Shown here one piece after another: positions 24,960 through 34,257 of a DNA stretch of 37,843 bases. The stretch is from Planctomycetaceae bacterium (lineage in GTDB: Bacteria > Planctomycetota > Planctomycetia > Pirellulales > Pirellulaceae), in NCBI GenBank assembly GCA_018660825.1, contig JABJJO010000141.1:1-37843 (forward strand), written 5' to 3'. A program made the position numbers and the translations under genes. Numbering within the stretch: position 1 is the first letter of the stretch; every line of letters begins with the position of its first letter. Under the pieces are notes generated by a model, which saw nothing but the letters and a program-made list of their open reading frames with translations, was not told the DNA's origin and made no database searches.

Positions 24960-26384
24960 ATGGCGCACGATCGTTATGAAAATCCTTTAATTAGTCGTTA
25001 CGCATCAGTGGAAATGGCTGAGTTGTTTAGTCCCCAGCGCAAGTTTTCAACTTGGCGGCGGATTTGGATCGCCTTAGCTCAGGCACAACAAGAGCTCGGG
25101 TTGGGTGTTACAACTGAGCAGATCGCTCAACTGCAGGAGCATGTGGACAGCATTGATTTTGACACGGCCCGCCAATACGAAAAAAAATTGCGTCATGACG
25201 TGATGGCTCATGTCCACGCCTACGGAGATGTCTGCCCAGACGCTCGGCCTATCATCCACCTTGGAGCCACAAGTTGCTTCGTAACCGATAATACAGATTT
25301 AATTATTTTGCGAGAGGCGCTGGTCGCAGTGCGATCTCGCTTGGCCGCTGTGATTGACCAACTAGGCACTTTCGCCGCTAAAACACAGAATTTGGCAACG
25401 CTAGGTTTCACTCACTTGCAGCCCGCTCAACCAACGACGGTTGGCAAACGAGCTTGTTTGTGGGCCTATGATCTAGCCTTGGATTTGCAGGAAGTGGTAC
25501 ACCGTATTGAACAAATGCAAGCGCGCAGCACCAAAGGCACCACCGGTACTCAGGCTAGCTTCTTGAAGTTGCTGGATGGCGATCATGGTAAGGTTAAAGC
25601 ACTGGAATCGAGTGTGGCAGAAAAACTCGGATTTACGACAAGCTATGCAGTTACCGGTCAAACGTACTCCAGAAAAGTTGATTCGCAAATCTTAGACGTT
25701 TTATCCGGTATTGCACAAAGCTCTCACAAGGCGGCCACTGATTTTCGTTTGCTTGCCAACCGTAAAGAATTAGAAGAGCCATTTGAGAAAGATCAGATCG
25801 GATCATCTGCGATGGCTTATAAACGCAATCCGATGCGTAGTGAACGAATCTGTTCGTTAGCGCGGTTTGTCATGAGCTTGCAATCGAGTGCTGCCAATAC
25901 GATGGCCACTCAATGGATGGAACGTACACTGGATGACAGTGCAAACCGGCGTTTGGTTTTACCACAAGCATTTTTGGCGATCGATGCAGTTTTGATTCTC
26001 TATCAAAACATCACATCTGGTCTAGTGACTTATCCGCAGGTTATCGCCAAAAACCTGCTGGCAGAGCTGCCATTTATGGCTACAGAAAACATTCTAATGG
26101 CTGCCGTTGCCGCTGGTGGTGACCGGCAAGATTTACACGAGCGAATTCGGCAGCACAGTTTGGCTGCGGCGGATCGCGTTAAGCAACAGGGCGCAGCAAA
26201 TGATTTAATGAGTCGACTGGCTGCGGACGATGCTTTCGCTAGTGTTGATCTTGACGCTATGATGGATGCTTCGCAGTTTGTGGGGCGGGCGCCTGAGCAG
26301 GTCGCTGAATTCATCGAGGACATAGTCGGGCCGGTTCGAGCTGAATATGTCGATGGCGCCGTGGCAGCGGAAGTCAACGTATAG
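24960..26384 (+). CDS. purB: Adenylosuccinate lyase
   Basis: 474 residues from the ATG at 24960, which has GGAG 6 bases upstream; a TTG at 24945 is less likely. PurB acts twice in purine synthesis, cleaving SAICAR and adenylosuccinate and releasing fumarate. Fumarase/aspartase-superfamily features: HDVMAHVH near residue 80, [10 protein letters not shown] near 103, the His-containing [11 protein letters not shown] (150-160), and the mobile signature loop [11 protein letters not shown] (281-291). The loop normally reads SSAMPYKRNP, so a Pro is replaced by Ala at residue 286; the catalytic serines are kept. It converges with the Fur-family gene with only 6 bases between stops. Confidence 0.96.
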   Translation: MAHDRYENPLISRYASVEMAELFSPQRKFSTWRRIWIALAQAQQELGLGVTTEQIAQLQEHVDSIDFDTARQYEKKLRHDVMAHVHAYGDVCPDARPIIHLGATSCFVTDNTDLIILREALVAVRSRLAAVIDQLGTFAAKTQNLATLGFTHLQPAQPTTVGKRACLWAYDLALDLQEVVHRIEQMQARSTKGTTGTQASFLKLLDGDHGKVKALESSVAEKLGFTTSYAVTGQTYSRKVDSQILDVLSGIAQSSHKAATDFRLLANRKELEEPFEKDQIGSSAMAYKRNPMRSERICSLARFVMSLQSSAANTMATQWMERTLDDSANRRLVLPQAFLAIDAVLILYQNITSGLVTYPQVIAKNLLAELPFMATENILMAAVAAGGDRQDLHERIRQHSLAAADRVKQQGAANDLMSRLAADDAFASVDLDAMMDASQFVGRAPEQVAEFIEDIVGPVRAEYVDGAVAAEVNV

Positions 26385-26390
26385 TTGGTT

Positions 26391-26894
26391 CTATATTAGA
26401 TCTTGCTTACGTCGTTGGCGCCGAGGCAATCGACTACACTTTTTACAGATGCCCGAGATGATGAGTCGATGACCAGAGACGCGAAAGTTTTGATCTTGGG
26501 CAACTTGATTTCGAAGGGCGCATAATTCTTCGCTTTGAAACTCGAACAACGTATCACAACGCGTGCAGTGTAAATGATCATGTTGAGGGTAGCCATAATC
26601 ATGCTCGTATACCGCTCGGCCGTCTAATTCAAAACGCCGTAGGAGTCCGGCATCGACGAATTCAATGAGCGAACGGTAAATCGTGGGTCGGCTTACGTAT
26701 CCTTTTTCACCCTTTGAGGGCAATTGGTCAATTAGCATGTCGGCGTCAAAGTGGTCGTGACTGGCATAAATCGTATCTAATATATAGCGTCGTTGTTGGG
26801 TATTGCGCATACCGCGACTTTGCAAGTACTCCTCAAACCGCCGCTCGGGCGTCAAAGAAACTTCGACACTTTTTAAGGTGAATTCTGGCTTCAT
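26391..26894 (-). CDS. Fur-family metal-dependent regulator
   Basis: 167 residues. An N-terminal winged-helix domain (RNTQQRRYILDTI, then SRPTIYRSLIEFVDAGLL with the recognition helix at about 68-80) precedes a dimerisation domain with HDHLHC at 105-110, Cys113, and a second CKKC pair at 150-153, giving the four-cysteine structural zinc site of Fur, Zur and PerR. The C-terminal RRQRRKQ tail is basic. The family represses metal-uptake or peroxide genes when loaded with metal; which subtype this is cannot be settled by eye. It lies 15 bases downstream of the FlgM-like gene, on the same strand, so the two are probably co-transcribed. Confidence 0.92.
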   Translation of the reverse strand: MKPEFTLKSVEVSLTPERRFEEYLQSRGMRNTQQRRYILDTIYASHDHFDADMLIDQLPSKGEKGYVSRPTIYRSLIEFVDAGLLRRFELDGRAVYEHDYGYPQHDHLHCTRCDTLFEFQSEELCALRNQVAQDQNFRVSGHRLIISGICKKCSRLPRRQRRKQDLI

Positions 26895-26909
26895 AGAACT
26901 TTAGTGCGA

Positions 26910-27200
26910 CTAGCCAATTTCATCGAGTAAACGGTCGACGGCAATATTCATTTTTTCTTCAGTTTCATATGCCCCTGAATCAATTGCTTCACGAATTTGG
27001 TTAACGCGATCGATACGGATTTCGGGTAACTCGTGTATCTGACTGACCAAGTCGGCTGCTTGACTGGCAATTTCCGCTTCAGGTGATATTTCTACCTGAT
27101 CGGTCGGATTGGTGATGGCCGTAGATTGAGTGGCTTTAGCTGATTCAACTCGATTCGTAGGGCTAACACCTTGCGAACCATGGATACCATTTACTTGCAT
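26910..27200 (-). CDS. flgM: FlgM-like anti-sigma-28 factor
   Basis: 96 residues from the ATG at 27200; an in-frame ATG at 27281 would add 27 residues unlike the family. The N-terminal half is Ser/Thr/Gln-rich and probably disordered, as in FlgM. The C-terminal half contains the FlgM pattern IRIDRVNQIREAIDSGAY followed by a helix ending VDRLLDEIG. VEISPEAE before it matches the family's short serine-rich lead-in. FlgM binds FliA (sigma-28) and holds back late flagellar genes until the hook is complete. No flagellar gene lies in the window; the co-directional neighbour is the Fur-family gene. Confidence 0.8.
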   Translation of the reverse strand: MQVNGIHGSQGVSPTNRVESAKATQSTAITNPTDQVEISPEAEIASQAADLVSQIHELPEIRIDRVNQIREAIDSGAYETEEKMNIAVDRLLDEIG

Positions 27201-27525
27201 TACAATTTCACTTTCGACTACTTTTACTGTGCATTTATGAGGGAACTCAAAGCTGAAAGAGTATAAAGAATCATAGCACATTAAGCAAGTTGAATCGAAG
27301 TGTCCTGTGGCAAACTGTCAGAATAACCATTTTTTAGGGGTTATTAGCAAGTACTGGAAAAGTACCTATCTTACCGCATCGAATCAATTATCAACGAAAT
27401 CGAAATCAAACTGAACTATTTCTTTTAATATGTCGTTGGAAATAATAGAGGTACAGAGGCAATCCCCTTTAGCAGACTTCGACCCGAGAGGGTTTACGGA
27501 GTCGCATTGTGAAAGGAGACGTGCG
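27201..27525. other. Divergent intergenic region with two small hairpins
   Basis: This gap separates the FlgM-like gene (minus) from the 64-residue protein gene (plus). It contains AATAACC at 27322-27328 paired with GGTTATT at 27339-27345 (10-base loop), directly followed by GTACT at 27351-27355 paired with AGTAC at 27361-27365 (loop GGAAA). An in-frame ATG at 27430 upstream of the small gene is not favoured, because the real RBS lies further down. Confidence 0.4.
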
Positions 27526-27720
27526 ATGAATGATACAGAACTTAGAGTGGTACTGTATGAGGAATGTGGGCTCGGACGCATTACTGTCGAGATGGAGAGT
27601 TATTTCAACTTTAGTTTTGAAATGTCCGAAGCTCTCGAGAAGCTTGAACGCCGTTTTGCGTGTAAAGGTTCAGTTGCTGCCGCAACACGTATGACTGCGC
27701 ATGAACGCGAGAAATTGTAA
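27526..27720 (+). CDS. Small 64-residue protein, unknown
   Basis: The ATG at 27526 has AGGAG 7 bases upstream, among the best ribosome-binding sites in the window, which makes this start convincing. The 64 residues are acidic in the middle (VEMESYFNFSFEMSEALEKL) and end in a basic, helical TRMTAHEREKL tail. One cysteine each lies at residues 14 and 46. There is no membrane segment and no signal peptide. A strand-helix arrangement is likely. It is convergent with the esterase-like gene, 15 bases away. I recognise no family. Codon use and aromatic-plus-charged composition look like a real folded protein. Confidence 0.65.
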   Translation: MNDTELRVVLYEECGLGRITVEMESYFNFSFEMSEALEKLERRFACKGSVAAATRMTAHEREKL

Positions 27721-27735
27721 GACGGACCTTGGTGA

Positions 27736-29910
27736 CTATTTTGACTCGAGTAACCAAGTGATGGCTGCCGAGCAACTTGACGTTGGTGCTGCGTTGAACG
27801 TAATAGCGTCTGCTGGTTTTTCGACTTGGTAAACCTGTGTCACAATCGGTGGGATCTTTTTTTCTCCGGTGATCCAAGTTACTTGAGGTGCTGCGATCGC
27901 TAGCATACCGGGCAGGTCATGATATCGTGCTCCACCAGGCAAGAAGTTTGGTGACTGTAGATCCGTCACATTTGCAAACCGAAAGCCGTTGGTGTTTGCA
28001 GCAAGGCGATCAATGGCATCCCCAGCTTGGGCGCGAGCTGCAATTGCTAAGGGCCCCGTCTTGTCCAACGCTAACAAATAAACGCTCGTTGGTTGCATGT
28101 CATGGTTTGTGACAAAGGAGACGGCCGTCAGGATGTCATGGACTCGTCGAGCAAATAAGCTGTAGTTGTAACCAAAGGTGAAAGCAGCAGCTTCTCGTGG
28201 ATTGGCGACACTGCGAGTGCGGTGTGCTTCGGATTCATTTCCAGTGATCCACTCTGCTTGAAACAGCATATCTAATCCAACAACACAACAGCCTTTGCCG
28301 AGTAACGTTTGTACGTCGCTATTGGGGTTGCCGCTTTCGTCAAGCAAACCCAATTTACCGTGGTCGGTTAGCCACAGCACGACCTGTTTGTTCCAGTTGT
28401 CCGGATAAAGAAACAAGATTGAATTGGCGCTGCCGTTTTTTGAATTGGATAGGATCCCATTCATTTGCAGGTAGCCAGATTTTTGAGTTTCGTGTTGCTG
28501 GTCATAGGTAATGTCTGCACCGGGAGGTAAAGATTTACCGAGAACGATATCAATACCACCTCCAATAATTTCTTGGAATCGTTTGGTGTTACGACTGCCG
28601 TTGCCGAGCAATGCGTCGATTTGCTGTTGGCTTTGCTGTTCCCAATGGCGTAAGACTTTCTTTTCTAAAGCAACACCACCAGCTGGGCGAACATGCTCTG
28701 AATTGAACACGGTTAGCTGCTCGGCAGTTTGATACTTGTAATCGCGTTCTGGCGGTACTTGAGAAAAACCTAGTGCTAGATGTTGGTTAAACCATTGATA
28801 CATCGCCCGGCGGCAGACGTAGTTGTAGTTGTGGGGAAAGTTCGTGTGCGCTTCTAGGTGTAGATGCTCGGGCTTGCCGAGCAATGTGAATAGTTTTTGA
28901 AGTTCTGGGTAGCCCTTGGTTTCCACTTCGACTGTCCAGTCATTGGCGGCGGTCAATCCTAGGGGCTTGGGGGCAAACAAGGCCGCAAAATCGATGTTGC
29001 CTTGACCGACGCGGAGTAAACAGGCGTTTTCACAGGTGCAACCGCCTTGCATTGCGGTTGAAACCATTACAGCGGGCATTGAAACCTTGACGCGTGGGTC
29101 GATTGCCGACAGGACAAAAGTTTGCGTTCCGCCACCACTGGCACCCGTCACAGCAATTCGCCGCGTGTCAACGTCGGGTAGCGTTAGTAGAAAGTCGAGT
29201 GACCGGATTGAATCCCAAGTTTGCAGTCCCATAATGTTCTGTAGATGAGATTCAGCTTGAGGGCTGAAGAATCCCCAGTCAGTCGGGTGGTTCATTTCTG
29301 GTCGTTGTTTGGCAAATCGGTGGGCCAGTTCATAAGTAATCTGTTGACTGTCAGCGTAGCCTATCATGTCGTAGGCAAAGACGATGCAACCGAGGCGTGC
29401 TAGATGGACGCAGCGTGCTTGAATCGGGTTGCGACCACCTTGTCCAAATTGTTCAGCACCCGAGGCTAGTTGATCTTTGAGCGTGCTGGCGGGAGCATCG
29501 TAAAAACGACCCTGAGGCCAATGACCGTGGGGGCATAGCACGGCTGGGAATTTGTCGGTACTACCTTTTGCGTGAAGCGGTCGGTATAGGCTACCAGTGA
29601 CGTAAAATCCGGGCATGCTTTGAAAGTAAACTTTTTCTAGCGTATAGCCATCCATTTGTTGTTTTGAGTGAATGGTAGCTTGTAGCGGGGTTTTTTGGGG
29701 CATTGGCCAGAGACCTTGCGAAACAAGGATTTGTCGCAGCACGTGTTCACGGCGGATGTTCCACTCAGCAATATTGGTGGGACTCTGCATTGGGAAATAA
29801 CCGTTGAGGTCACGCAGAGGTTGATGTCGAGTGTCAGTTGTGTTTTGTTGTGCTGATAAGTGAGATTGCACAAGACAGCAAGCGATGAGGGATAGGATGA
29901 TATTGCGCAT
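27736..29910 (-). CDS. Exported alpha/beta-hydrolase of acetyl-xylan-esterase type
   Basis: 724 residues with a signal peptide ending near SHLSA (residue 20). It looks like the planctomycete exported hydrolases related to acetyl xylan esterase and dienelactone hydrolase. Visible parts: oxyanion region PAVLCPHGHW (122-131), a DMIGYADSQ segment near 181-189, nucleophile Ser258 in VTGASGGGTQTF, a QGGCTCENACLLR stretch at 288-300, candidate Asp324 in AANDWT and His360 in NFPHNYN. A second, beta-rich C-terminal half (about 400-724) has a LYPDNW motif and may be a degenerate second hydrolase domain without a clear catalytic serine. It probably removes acyl groups from polysaccharides outside the cytoplasm. 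Confidence 0.85.
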   Translation of the reverse strand: MRNIILSLIACCLVQSHLSAQQNTTDTRHQPLRDLNGYFPMQSPTNIAEWNIRREHVLRQILVSQGLWPMPQKTPLQATIHSKQQMDGYTLEKVYFQSMPGFYVTGSLYRPLHAKGSTDKFPAVLCPHGHWPQGRFYDAPASTLKDQLASGAEQFGQGGRNPIQARCVHLARLGCIVFAYDMIGYADSQQITYELAHRFAKQRPEMNHPTDWGFFSPQAESHLQNIMGLQTWDSIRSLDFLLTLPDVDTRRIAVTGASGGGTQTFVLSAIDPRVKVSMPAVMVSTAMQGGCTCENACLLRVGQGNIDFAALFAPKPLGLTAANDWTVEVETKGYPELQKLFTLLGKPEHLHLEAHTNFPHNYNYVCRRAMYQWFNQHLALGFSQVPPERDYKYQTAEQLTVFNSEHVRPAGGVALEKKVLRHWEQQSQQQIDALLGNGSRNTKRFQEIIGGGIDIVLGKSLPPGADITYDQQHETQKSGYLQMNGILSNSKNGSANSILFLYPDNWNKQVVLWLTDHGKLGLLDESGNPNSDVQTLLGKGCCVVGLDMLFQAEWITGNESEAHRTRSVANPREAAAFTFGYNYSLFARRVHDILTAVSFVTNHDMQPTSVYLLALDKTGPLAIAARAQAGDAIDRLAANTNGFRFANVTDLQSPNFLPGGARYHDLPGMLAIAAPQVTWITGEKKIPPIVTQVYQVEKPADAITFNAAPTSSCSAAITWLLESK

Positions 29911-30001
29911 GGAGTATTCTCGGTGTATTGTTGGAGAGTGGTCAGTTTTGTTGTAGCGGGTATTCGATTATAGCCAAATCCGTGTCCACGAATGAAACGA
30001 A

Positions 30002-30502
30002 TTAGCGCGAATTAGGCAATTCTCGTGGTGTGATGTAGTGTTGCAGAGTGCCTTGGCAATTCAGGTCGGTTGCTAACCAAGAATCGATGGGAAGTTCGAT
30101 GACAGCGAGAGCACAGGTTGGCATGCTGTTATCGGTACCACACAATCCCCAGAGCAATCCTTCCATGCCGGGGTTATGAGCAATCACGAGGGAACATTTA
30201 GCAGAATCGTCGGCTTGCGATAACAATTCGACGACTGTTGTGGGAGGTGCTAAGTACAGGTGATCTGTAATCGTAATGTTTACGCCTAAATCGAGTGTTG
30301 TTTGTAGCCTGGCCAAGGTTTCTTGGGCCCGAGTTGCCGCAGAGCACAGTACCCAGTCGGGCTTGATCCCCTGCTCTGCTATCCAAGCACCGATGCGAGG
30401 AGCGTCACGAATTCCACGGGAGTTAAGTGGGCGTTGGAAATCGGATGATGCCGGATTATCCCAGCTAGATTTTGCGTGTCTCAATAAGATAACGGTTTTC
30501 AT
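30002..30502 (-). CDS. sixA: SixA-like phosphohistidine phosphatase
   Basis: 166 residues of the histidine-phosphatase (phosphoglycerate mutase) superfamily, SixA branch: LLRHAKSSW with catalytic Arg8/His9, SAATRAQET with Arg58, and the second catalytic His109 in VIAHNPGMEGL. SixA removes phosphate from phosphohistidine. Its ATG overlaps the ppk1 stop by four bases (ATGA), so translation is coupled to ppk1. Other small histidine phosphatases with different substrates share this fold, but length and the RHAKS motif favour SixA. Confidence 0.92.
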   Translation of the reverse strand: MKTVILLRHAKSSWDNPASSDFQRPLNSRGIRDAPRIGAWIAEQGIKPDWVLCSAATRAQETLARLQTTLDLGVNITITDHLYLAPPTTVVELLSQADDSAKCSLVIAHNPGMEGLLWGLCGTDNSMPTCALAVIELPIDSWLATDLNCQGTLQHYITPRELPNSR

Positions 30503-32613
30503 GATTTCATGCGTTGGTGGGGAACAAAAATGGCTGATTGAGTTTGTTGTACTTGTTTGGCAGAATCACACGCTTGTTGATATAAAAACTGTTGGCTGTG
30601 GTGTGGCGGTACCCCCTCGACAGAGATTCGTTGGTAGCTTCCAGTATTTTGCAATTCATGGCCTTTTTGGTTATCAGCCATGTTGGACCGCAGTGAATCG
30701 AGCAGAAACTCTTTGCCTGATTGCGAGTGCACCGGCACGAGTAGTTCGATTCGGCGATCTAGATTTCGAGGCATCCAGTCAGCGCTCGATATAAAGACAC
30801 GCTGCTCACCAGCATGCACAAAATGCATGATACGGCTATGTTCCAAGAGCCGATCGATAATACTGATAACTCGAATGTTTTCACTTTGCCCAGCAACATT
30901 GGGTTGTAAGCAGCACACCCCACGCACATTCAGTTCGATTTTTACTCCAGCCTGCGATGCTTTATACAGTGCTTTGATTATCTGTGGGTCCACCAGTGAA
31001 TTTAGTTTCGCAGTGATTCCAGATTCCCTTCCTTTAACAGCTTGTTGCGTTTCAAAAGCAATTAGATCTAGGATCCGCTGCCGCATTCCCAGTGGTGCCA
31101 TGCAAAGGCTGTCGAGTCGTTGTGGTTGCGTACGACCGGTCACCGCATTGAAAAATGCGATTGCGTCGTTACCTAGTACGGGATCGCATGTGAACAAGCT
31201 AATGTCGGTATATAACCGCGCGGTTGCTTCGTTGTAATTCCCAGTACCAAAGTGCATGTAACGGCAGATTCCCTGTGGTTCACGACGAATGACAATCAGC
31301 GTCTTAGCGTGTGTCTTGAAGTTTCGTACTCCATAAATGACATGCACTCCGGCCTGCTCTAATCGCTGAGCTACGACAATATTACGTGCTTCATCAAAAC
31401 GAGCTTTCAGCTCAATAATTACCGTGACGCTTTTTCCGTTTTCAGCGGCAGCAACCAGTGCGTCAATAATGGGACTCTGGCGACTGGTCCGATAAAGTGT
31501 TTGTTTGATGGCTAGCACGTGTGGGTCGGTTGCGGCAGTTTCTATGAACTCAATGACAGGGTCGAAGCTGTGAAACGGGTGCTGTAGAACGATATCATTT
31601 TGTTTGATTTGGTCGAAAATATTAACACTTGGGTCAATTTGTGGCGGTGTCACAGCGGGCCAAGGATCAATTTGGAGTTCTTCACATCCTCGCATTTCGG
31701 CAATCTGGAACCACGCTTTTAGATCTAGCGGTCCATCGCACGAATAGGTGAATCCTGCCGGGACGGCGAACAGTTGTTGTAATGATTCCAGCAGTTCTGG
31801 GCTACAACTAGCAGCAACTTCGAGTCGTACACATTCGCTCACTTTGCGTTCATCTAATACGTGTCCCATTTCTTCCATCAAGTCCGCTGCAACTTCTTCT
31901 TGCACTCGCATGTCCGCATTGCGTGTTATGCGAAAAGCAGCATAATCGACGATCTCTTCGTGGGGGAAATAGTTCTGGCAGAAAAATGCAACGACGTCTT
32001 CTACGAGGATGAATGCGTGGCGTTCTTCGGTGGAGACTGTAATAAATCTTGGTAGGGGCCCACCGATAGGCAGGACGGCAGTCCGAAACGACTGTTGTTC
32101 GTCGTCTTGTCGTATCCGCAGTGCTAGGTGAAGTTGCTGATTGCCGATCAAAGGTAGCTTGCCATCACTAGAGACGCTCAGCGGTGAAATTACCGAGAAA
32201 AGCTCTTCGTCAAAAAAGTCGCTTAGACGCTGGTGTTGTTCTTGAGATACCTCGTCGATCGTAAGTCGCTGGATGCCTTCGTTTTCCAACAGTGGGCATA
32301 ACGAGTCATTAAAGCAAGCATATTGAGTGGCGAGCATTTCATGAGTTTGCTCACTAATCAAGTTCAGTTGTTGCTGGGGAGTTAGTTGGCAGGCATCTGG
32401 TTTAAGATGACCTTGAGCGATGCGAATGTTGAGGCCACCAACTCGGACCATGAAGAATTCATCTAAATTCGAAGCTGTGATCGCTAAGAACTTGACACGT
32501 TCCAGTAATGCGGTGGATTCGTCCAGTGCTTCACCGAGCACACGCTGATTGAACTGCAGCCAGCTTTGTTCGCGGTTAAACAAGCGGCTGTTTGGGAATT
32601 TAGAGTTGTTCAT
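30499..32613 (-). CDS. ppk1: Polyphosphate kinase 1
   Basis: 704 residues from the ATG at 32613; an in-frame ATG at 32670 would add 19 poorly conserved residues. PPK1 reversibly makes polyphosphate from ATP through a phosphohistidine. Canonical elements: the N-terminal FNREQSWLQFNQRVL, ITASNLDEFFMVRV (45-58), RTSRQSPIIDAL, and the two conserved histidines His435 in FKTHAKT and His592 in LEHSR, which fall at the same numbers as in the E. coli enzyme. HFGTGNYNE follows the first. It is followed by the overlapping sixA and preceded by ppx, 81 bases upstream, all minus strand. Confidence 0.97.
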   Translation of the reverse strand: MNNSKFPNSRLFNREQSWLQFNQRVLGEALDESTALLERVKFLAITASNLDEFFMVRVGGLNIRIAQGHLKPDACQLTPQQQLNLISEQTHEMLATQYACFNDSLCPLLENEGIQRLTIDEVSQEQHQRLSDFFDEELFSVISPLSVSSDGKLPLIGNQQLHLALRIRQDDEQQSFRTAVLPIGGPLPRFITVSTEERHAFILVEDVVAFFCQNYFPHEEIVDYAAFRITRNADMRVQEEVAADLMEEMGHVLDERKVSECVRLEVAASCSPELLESLQQLFAVPAGFTYSCDGPLDLKAWFQIAEMRGCEELQIDPWPAVTPPQIDPSVNIFDQIKQNDIVLQHPFHSFDPVIEFIETAATDPHVLAIKQTLYRTSRQSPIIDALVAAAENGKSVTVIIELKARFDEARNIVVAQRLEQAGVHVIYGVRNFKTHAKTLIVIRREPQGICRYMHFGTGNYNEATARLYTDISLFTCDPVLGNDAIAFFNAVTGRTQPQRLDSLCMAPLGMRQRILDLIAFETQQAVKGRESGITAKLNSLVDPQIIKALYKASQAGVKIELNVRGVCCLQPNVAGQSENIRVISIIDRLLEHSRIMHFVHAGEQRVFISSADWMPRNLDRRIELLVPVHSQSGKEFLLDSLRSNMADNQKGHELQNTGSYQRISVEGVPPHHSQQFLYQQACDSAKQVQQTQSAIFVPHQRMKS

Positions 32614-32694
32614 GTTATGGGATTGGTTGGTGGTAGTAATTAAAGAAACGGAAGCACTGCGGTAGTGCACTGTGTCGTGGCATGGCCGATTAAA

Positions 32695-34257
32695 CTAGAA
32701 CAGTTTTGTGGTGTGATTGCGTAGTAAAATCCGTAAGCCAAATACTTCTTCAAATAAACTACCGTTTTGTTTTAAAGTCAGTTGTTCGAGTGAGAGGTCA
32801 GTGGCATCGGGTGTAGAGACGACAAGTTGTTTTTCGTCCGTTTTGCAGTGGATTTGATGTATGACTTGATTGCGTGAAGCGTCGAGAGCAACGGCAATTC
32901 GCAAGATAGCGGCTAACTTGGAAACAGCGACTCGATTGTTGCGGTTTAAAGTGGAAAAGCCGTCGTGTTTTGGTTGCGGAGATGCTCGTCGATGGTAGCG
33001 AGCGATCAGGGCGATGAGCAATAGGTTTGTTTTTCCGAGTCCAAATAGCTCGCTGTTGTTGATCAGATACATTGTGTGCTTATGATAACCGCGATTGCTA
33101 ATAAACATTCCAATTTCGTGTAAGTAAGCGGCAACACGCAAGAACGTTCCATAGCGTGGATCGAGATTATGTTGCGGTTGTAATTGGTCGAAGAGATCCG
33201 AGGCCAATGACGCAATGTGTACAGCATGTGCTTCGTCAAAATCAAAATGGCGTCCGAGATCGAGGACCGATCCAATAATTTGATTCTGAAATTCTCGACT
33301 CCATGCCTCCCCCAAGGCCATTTCTTGTAATAGCCCGTCTCGCAGGTTAGCTCCAGATACTTGAATTTGATGGATCTCCAGTTGTTTGGCGATTTCTACG
33401 TAGGCTAACAGGGCTGGTCCGAGAGTCTCTGCTTCTTGAAATGTAATATCGAGTGGGTATTGTTGGACTATTGTATCGAGCGGCATCGCCAGAATATTGT
33501 TTGTCAGCGTTTCTAGGGCGTCTCGATCGATCGTCGCGCCGATTTTACTATCCCAAGATCCGTTTATTTGGTTTGCCGCAAAACGGATATCTCCGCCGAG
33601 TGCGACAAGTTGCAGGGGGTGATCCGAGTTGATGTGGTCATGTAGTAGACCTGTAGTTCGTTTGATTTCCGCTTCCATCAAGTGACGACTCTGTGTTATG
33701 GGCGCTCCATAGGAATCCAACGTTTTACGCAGTCGCAAAGATCCTAGTTTGTAGGTATGCGCAAAATTGATCTGATTGTTACGGACGGCGAGTAATTCGG
33801 TACTACCGCCACCGACTTCACAGACGACGATCGTAGTGTCTGTGGACATCTGGGCAAGCTCATTGCAGATGCCAAGATACGTAATGCGATTAATTTCTGC
33901 TTCATCCATCGCAGCGACTTGGAGCTCCGTGGCGATGTAGATGCGATCGAGGAAAGCGAGTTGATTGGTCGCTTCGCGAACCGCACTGGTGGCGATTACG
34001 CGTAGCTGTTCAGGGGTCGTAATTTCATACTCAAGCAGCACTTGTTTATAGCTGAGTAGGACTTGGACGCAGGCTTCGATAGTTTGATGTCGGATTGAAC
34101 CACGCGTGAATGTATCTTTGCCAAGGTTTACTGCTTGTGTGAGGCGGTCGAGGATCCGGATGGAACTGTCGGACCCGATTTCAGCGATGGCCATGCGGAT
34201 AGAGGATGTGCCGATATCAATCACAGCAACTGGTTGATAAGTGATATCTGTTTGCAT
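32695..34257 (-). CDS. ppx: Ppx/GppA-type exopolyphosphatase with HD domain
   Basis: 520 residues. The N-terminal ASKHA-type domain has AVIDIGTSSIRMAIAE (phosphate 1) and EVGGGSTEL (phosphate 2). The C-terminal part from about 340 is HD-like (AYLHEIGMFISNRGYHKH). The family removes terminal phosphates from polyphosphate or hydrolyses pppGpp. Position next to ppk1 favours exopolyphosphatase. Its start codon overlaps the stop of the ROK gene by one base (TAATG), so it is translationally coupled to it. Confidence 0.94.
   Translation of the reverse strand: MQTDITYQPVAVIDIGTSSIRMAIAEIGSDSSIRILDRLTQAVNLGKDTFTRGSIRHQTIEACVQVLLSYKQVLLEYEITTPEQLRVIATSAVREATNQLAFLDRIYIATELQVAAMDEAEINRITYLGICNELAQMSTDTTIVVCEVGGGSTELLAVRNNQINFAHTYKLGSLRLRKTLDSYGAPITQSRHLMEAEIKRTTGLLHDHINSDHPLQLVALGGDIRFAANQINGSWDSKIGATIDRDALETLTNNILAMPLDTIVQQYPLDITFQEAETLGPALLAYVEIAKQLEIHQIQVSGANLRDGLLQEMALGEAWSREFQNQIIGSVLDLGRHFDFDEAHAVHIASLASDLFDQLQPQHNLDPRYGTFLRVAAYLHEIGMFISNRGYHKHTMYLINNSELFGLGKTNLLLIALIARYHRRASPQPKHDGFSTLNRNNRVAVSKLAAILRIAVALDASRNQVIHQIHCKTDEKQLVVSTPDATDLSLEQLTLKQNGSLFEEVFGLRILLRNHTTKLF

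Noticed and set aside
30680-31237. 185-residue plus-strand ORF opposite ppk1
   Set aside because: Complement of conserved ppk1 coding sequence, including the His592 region.
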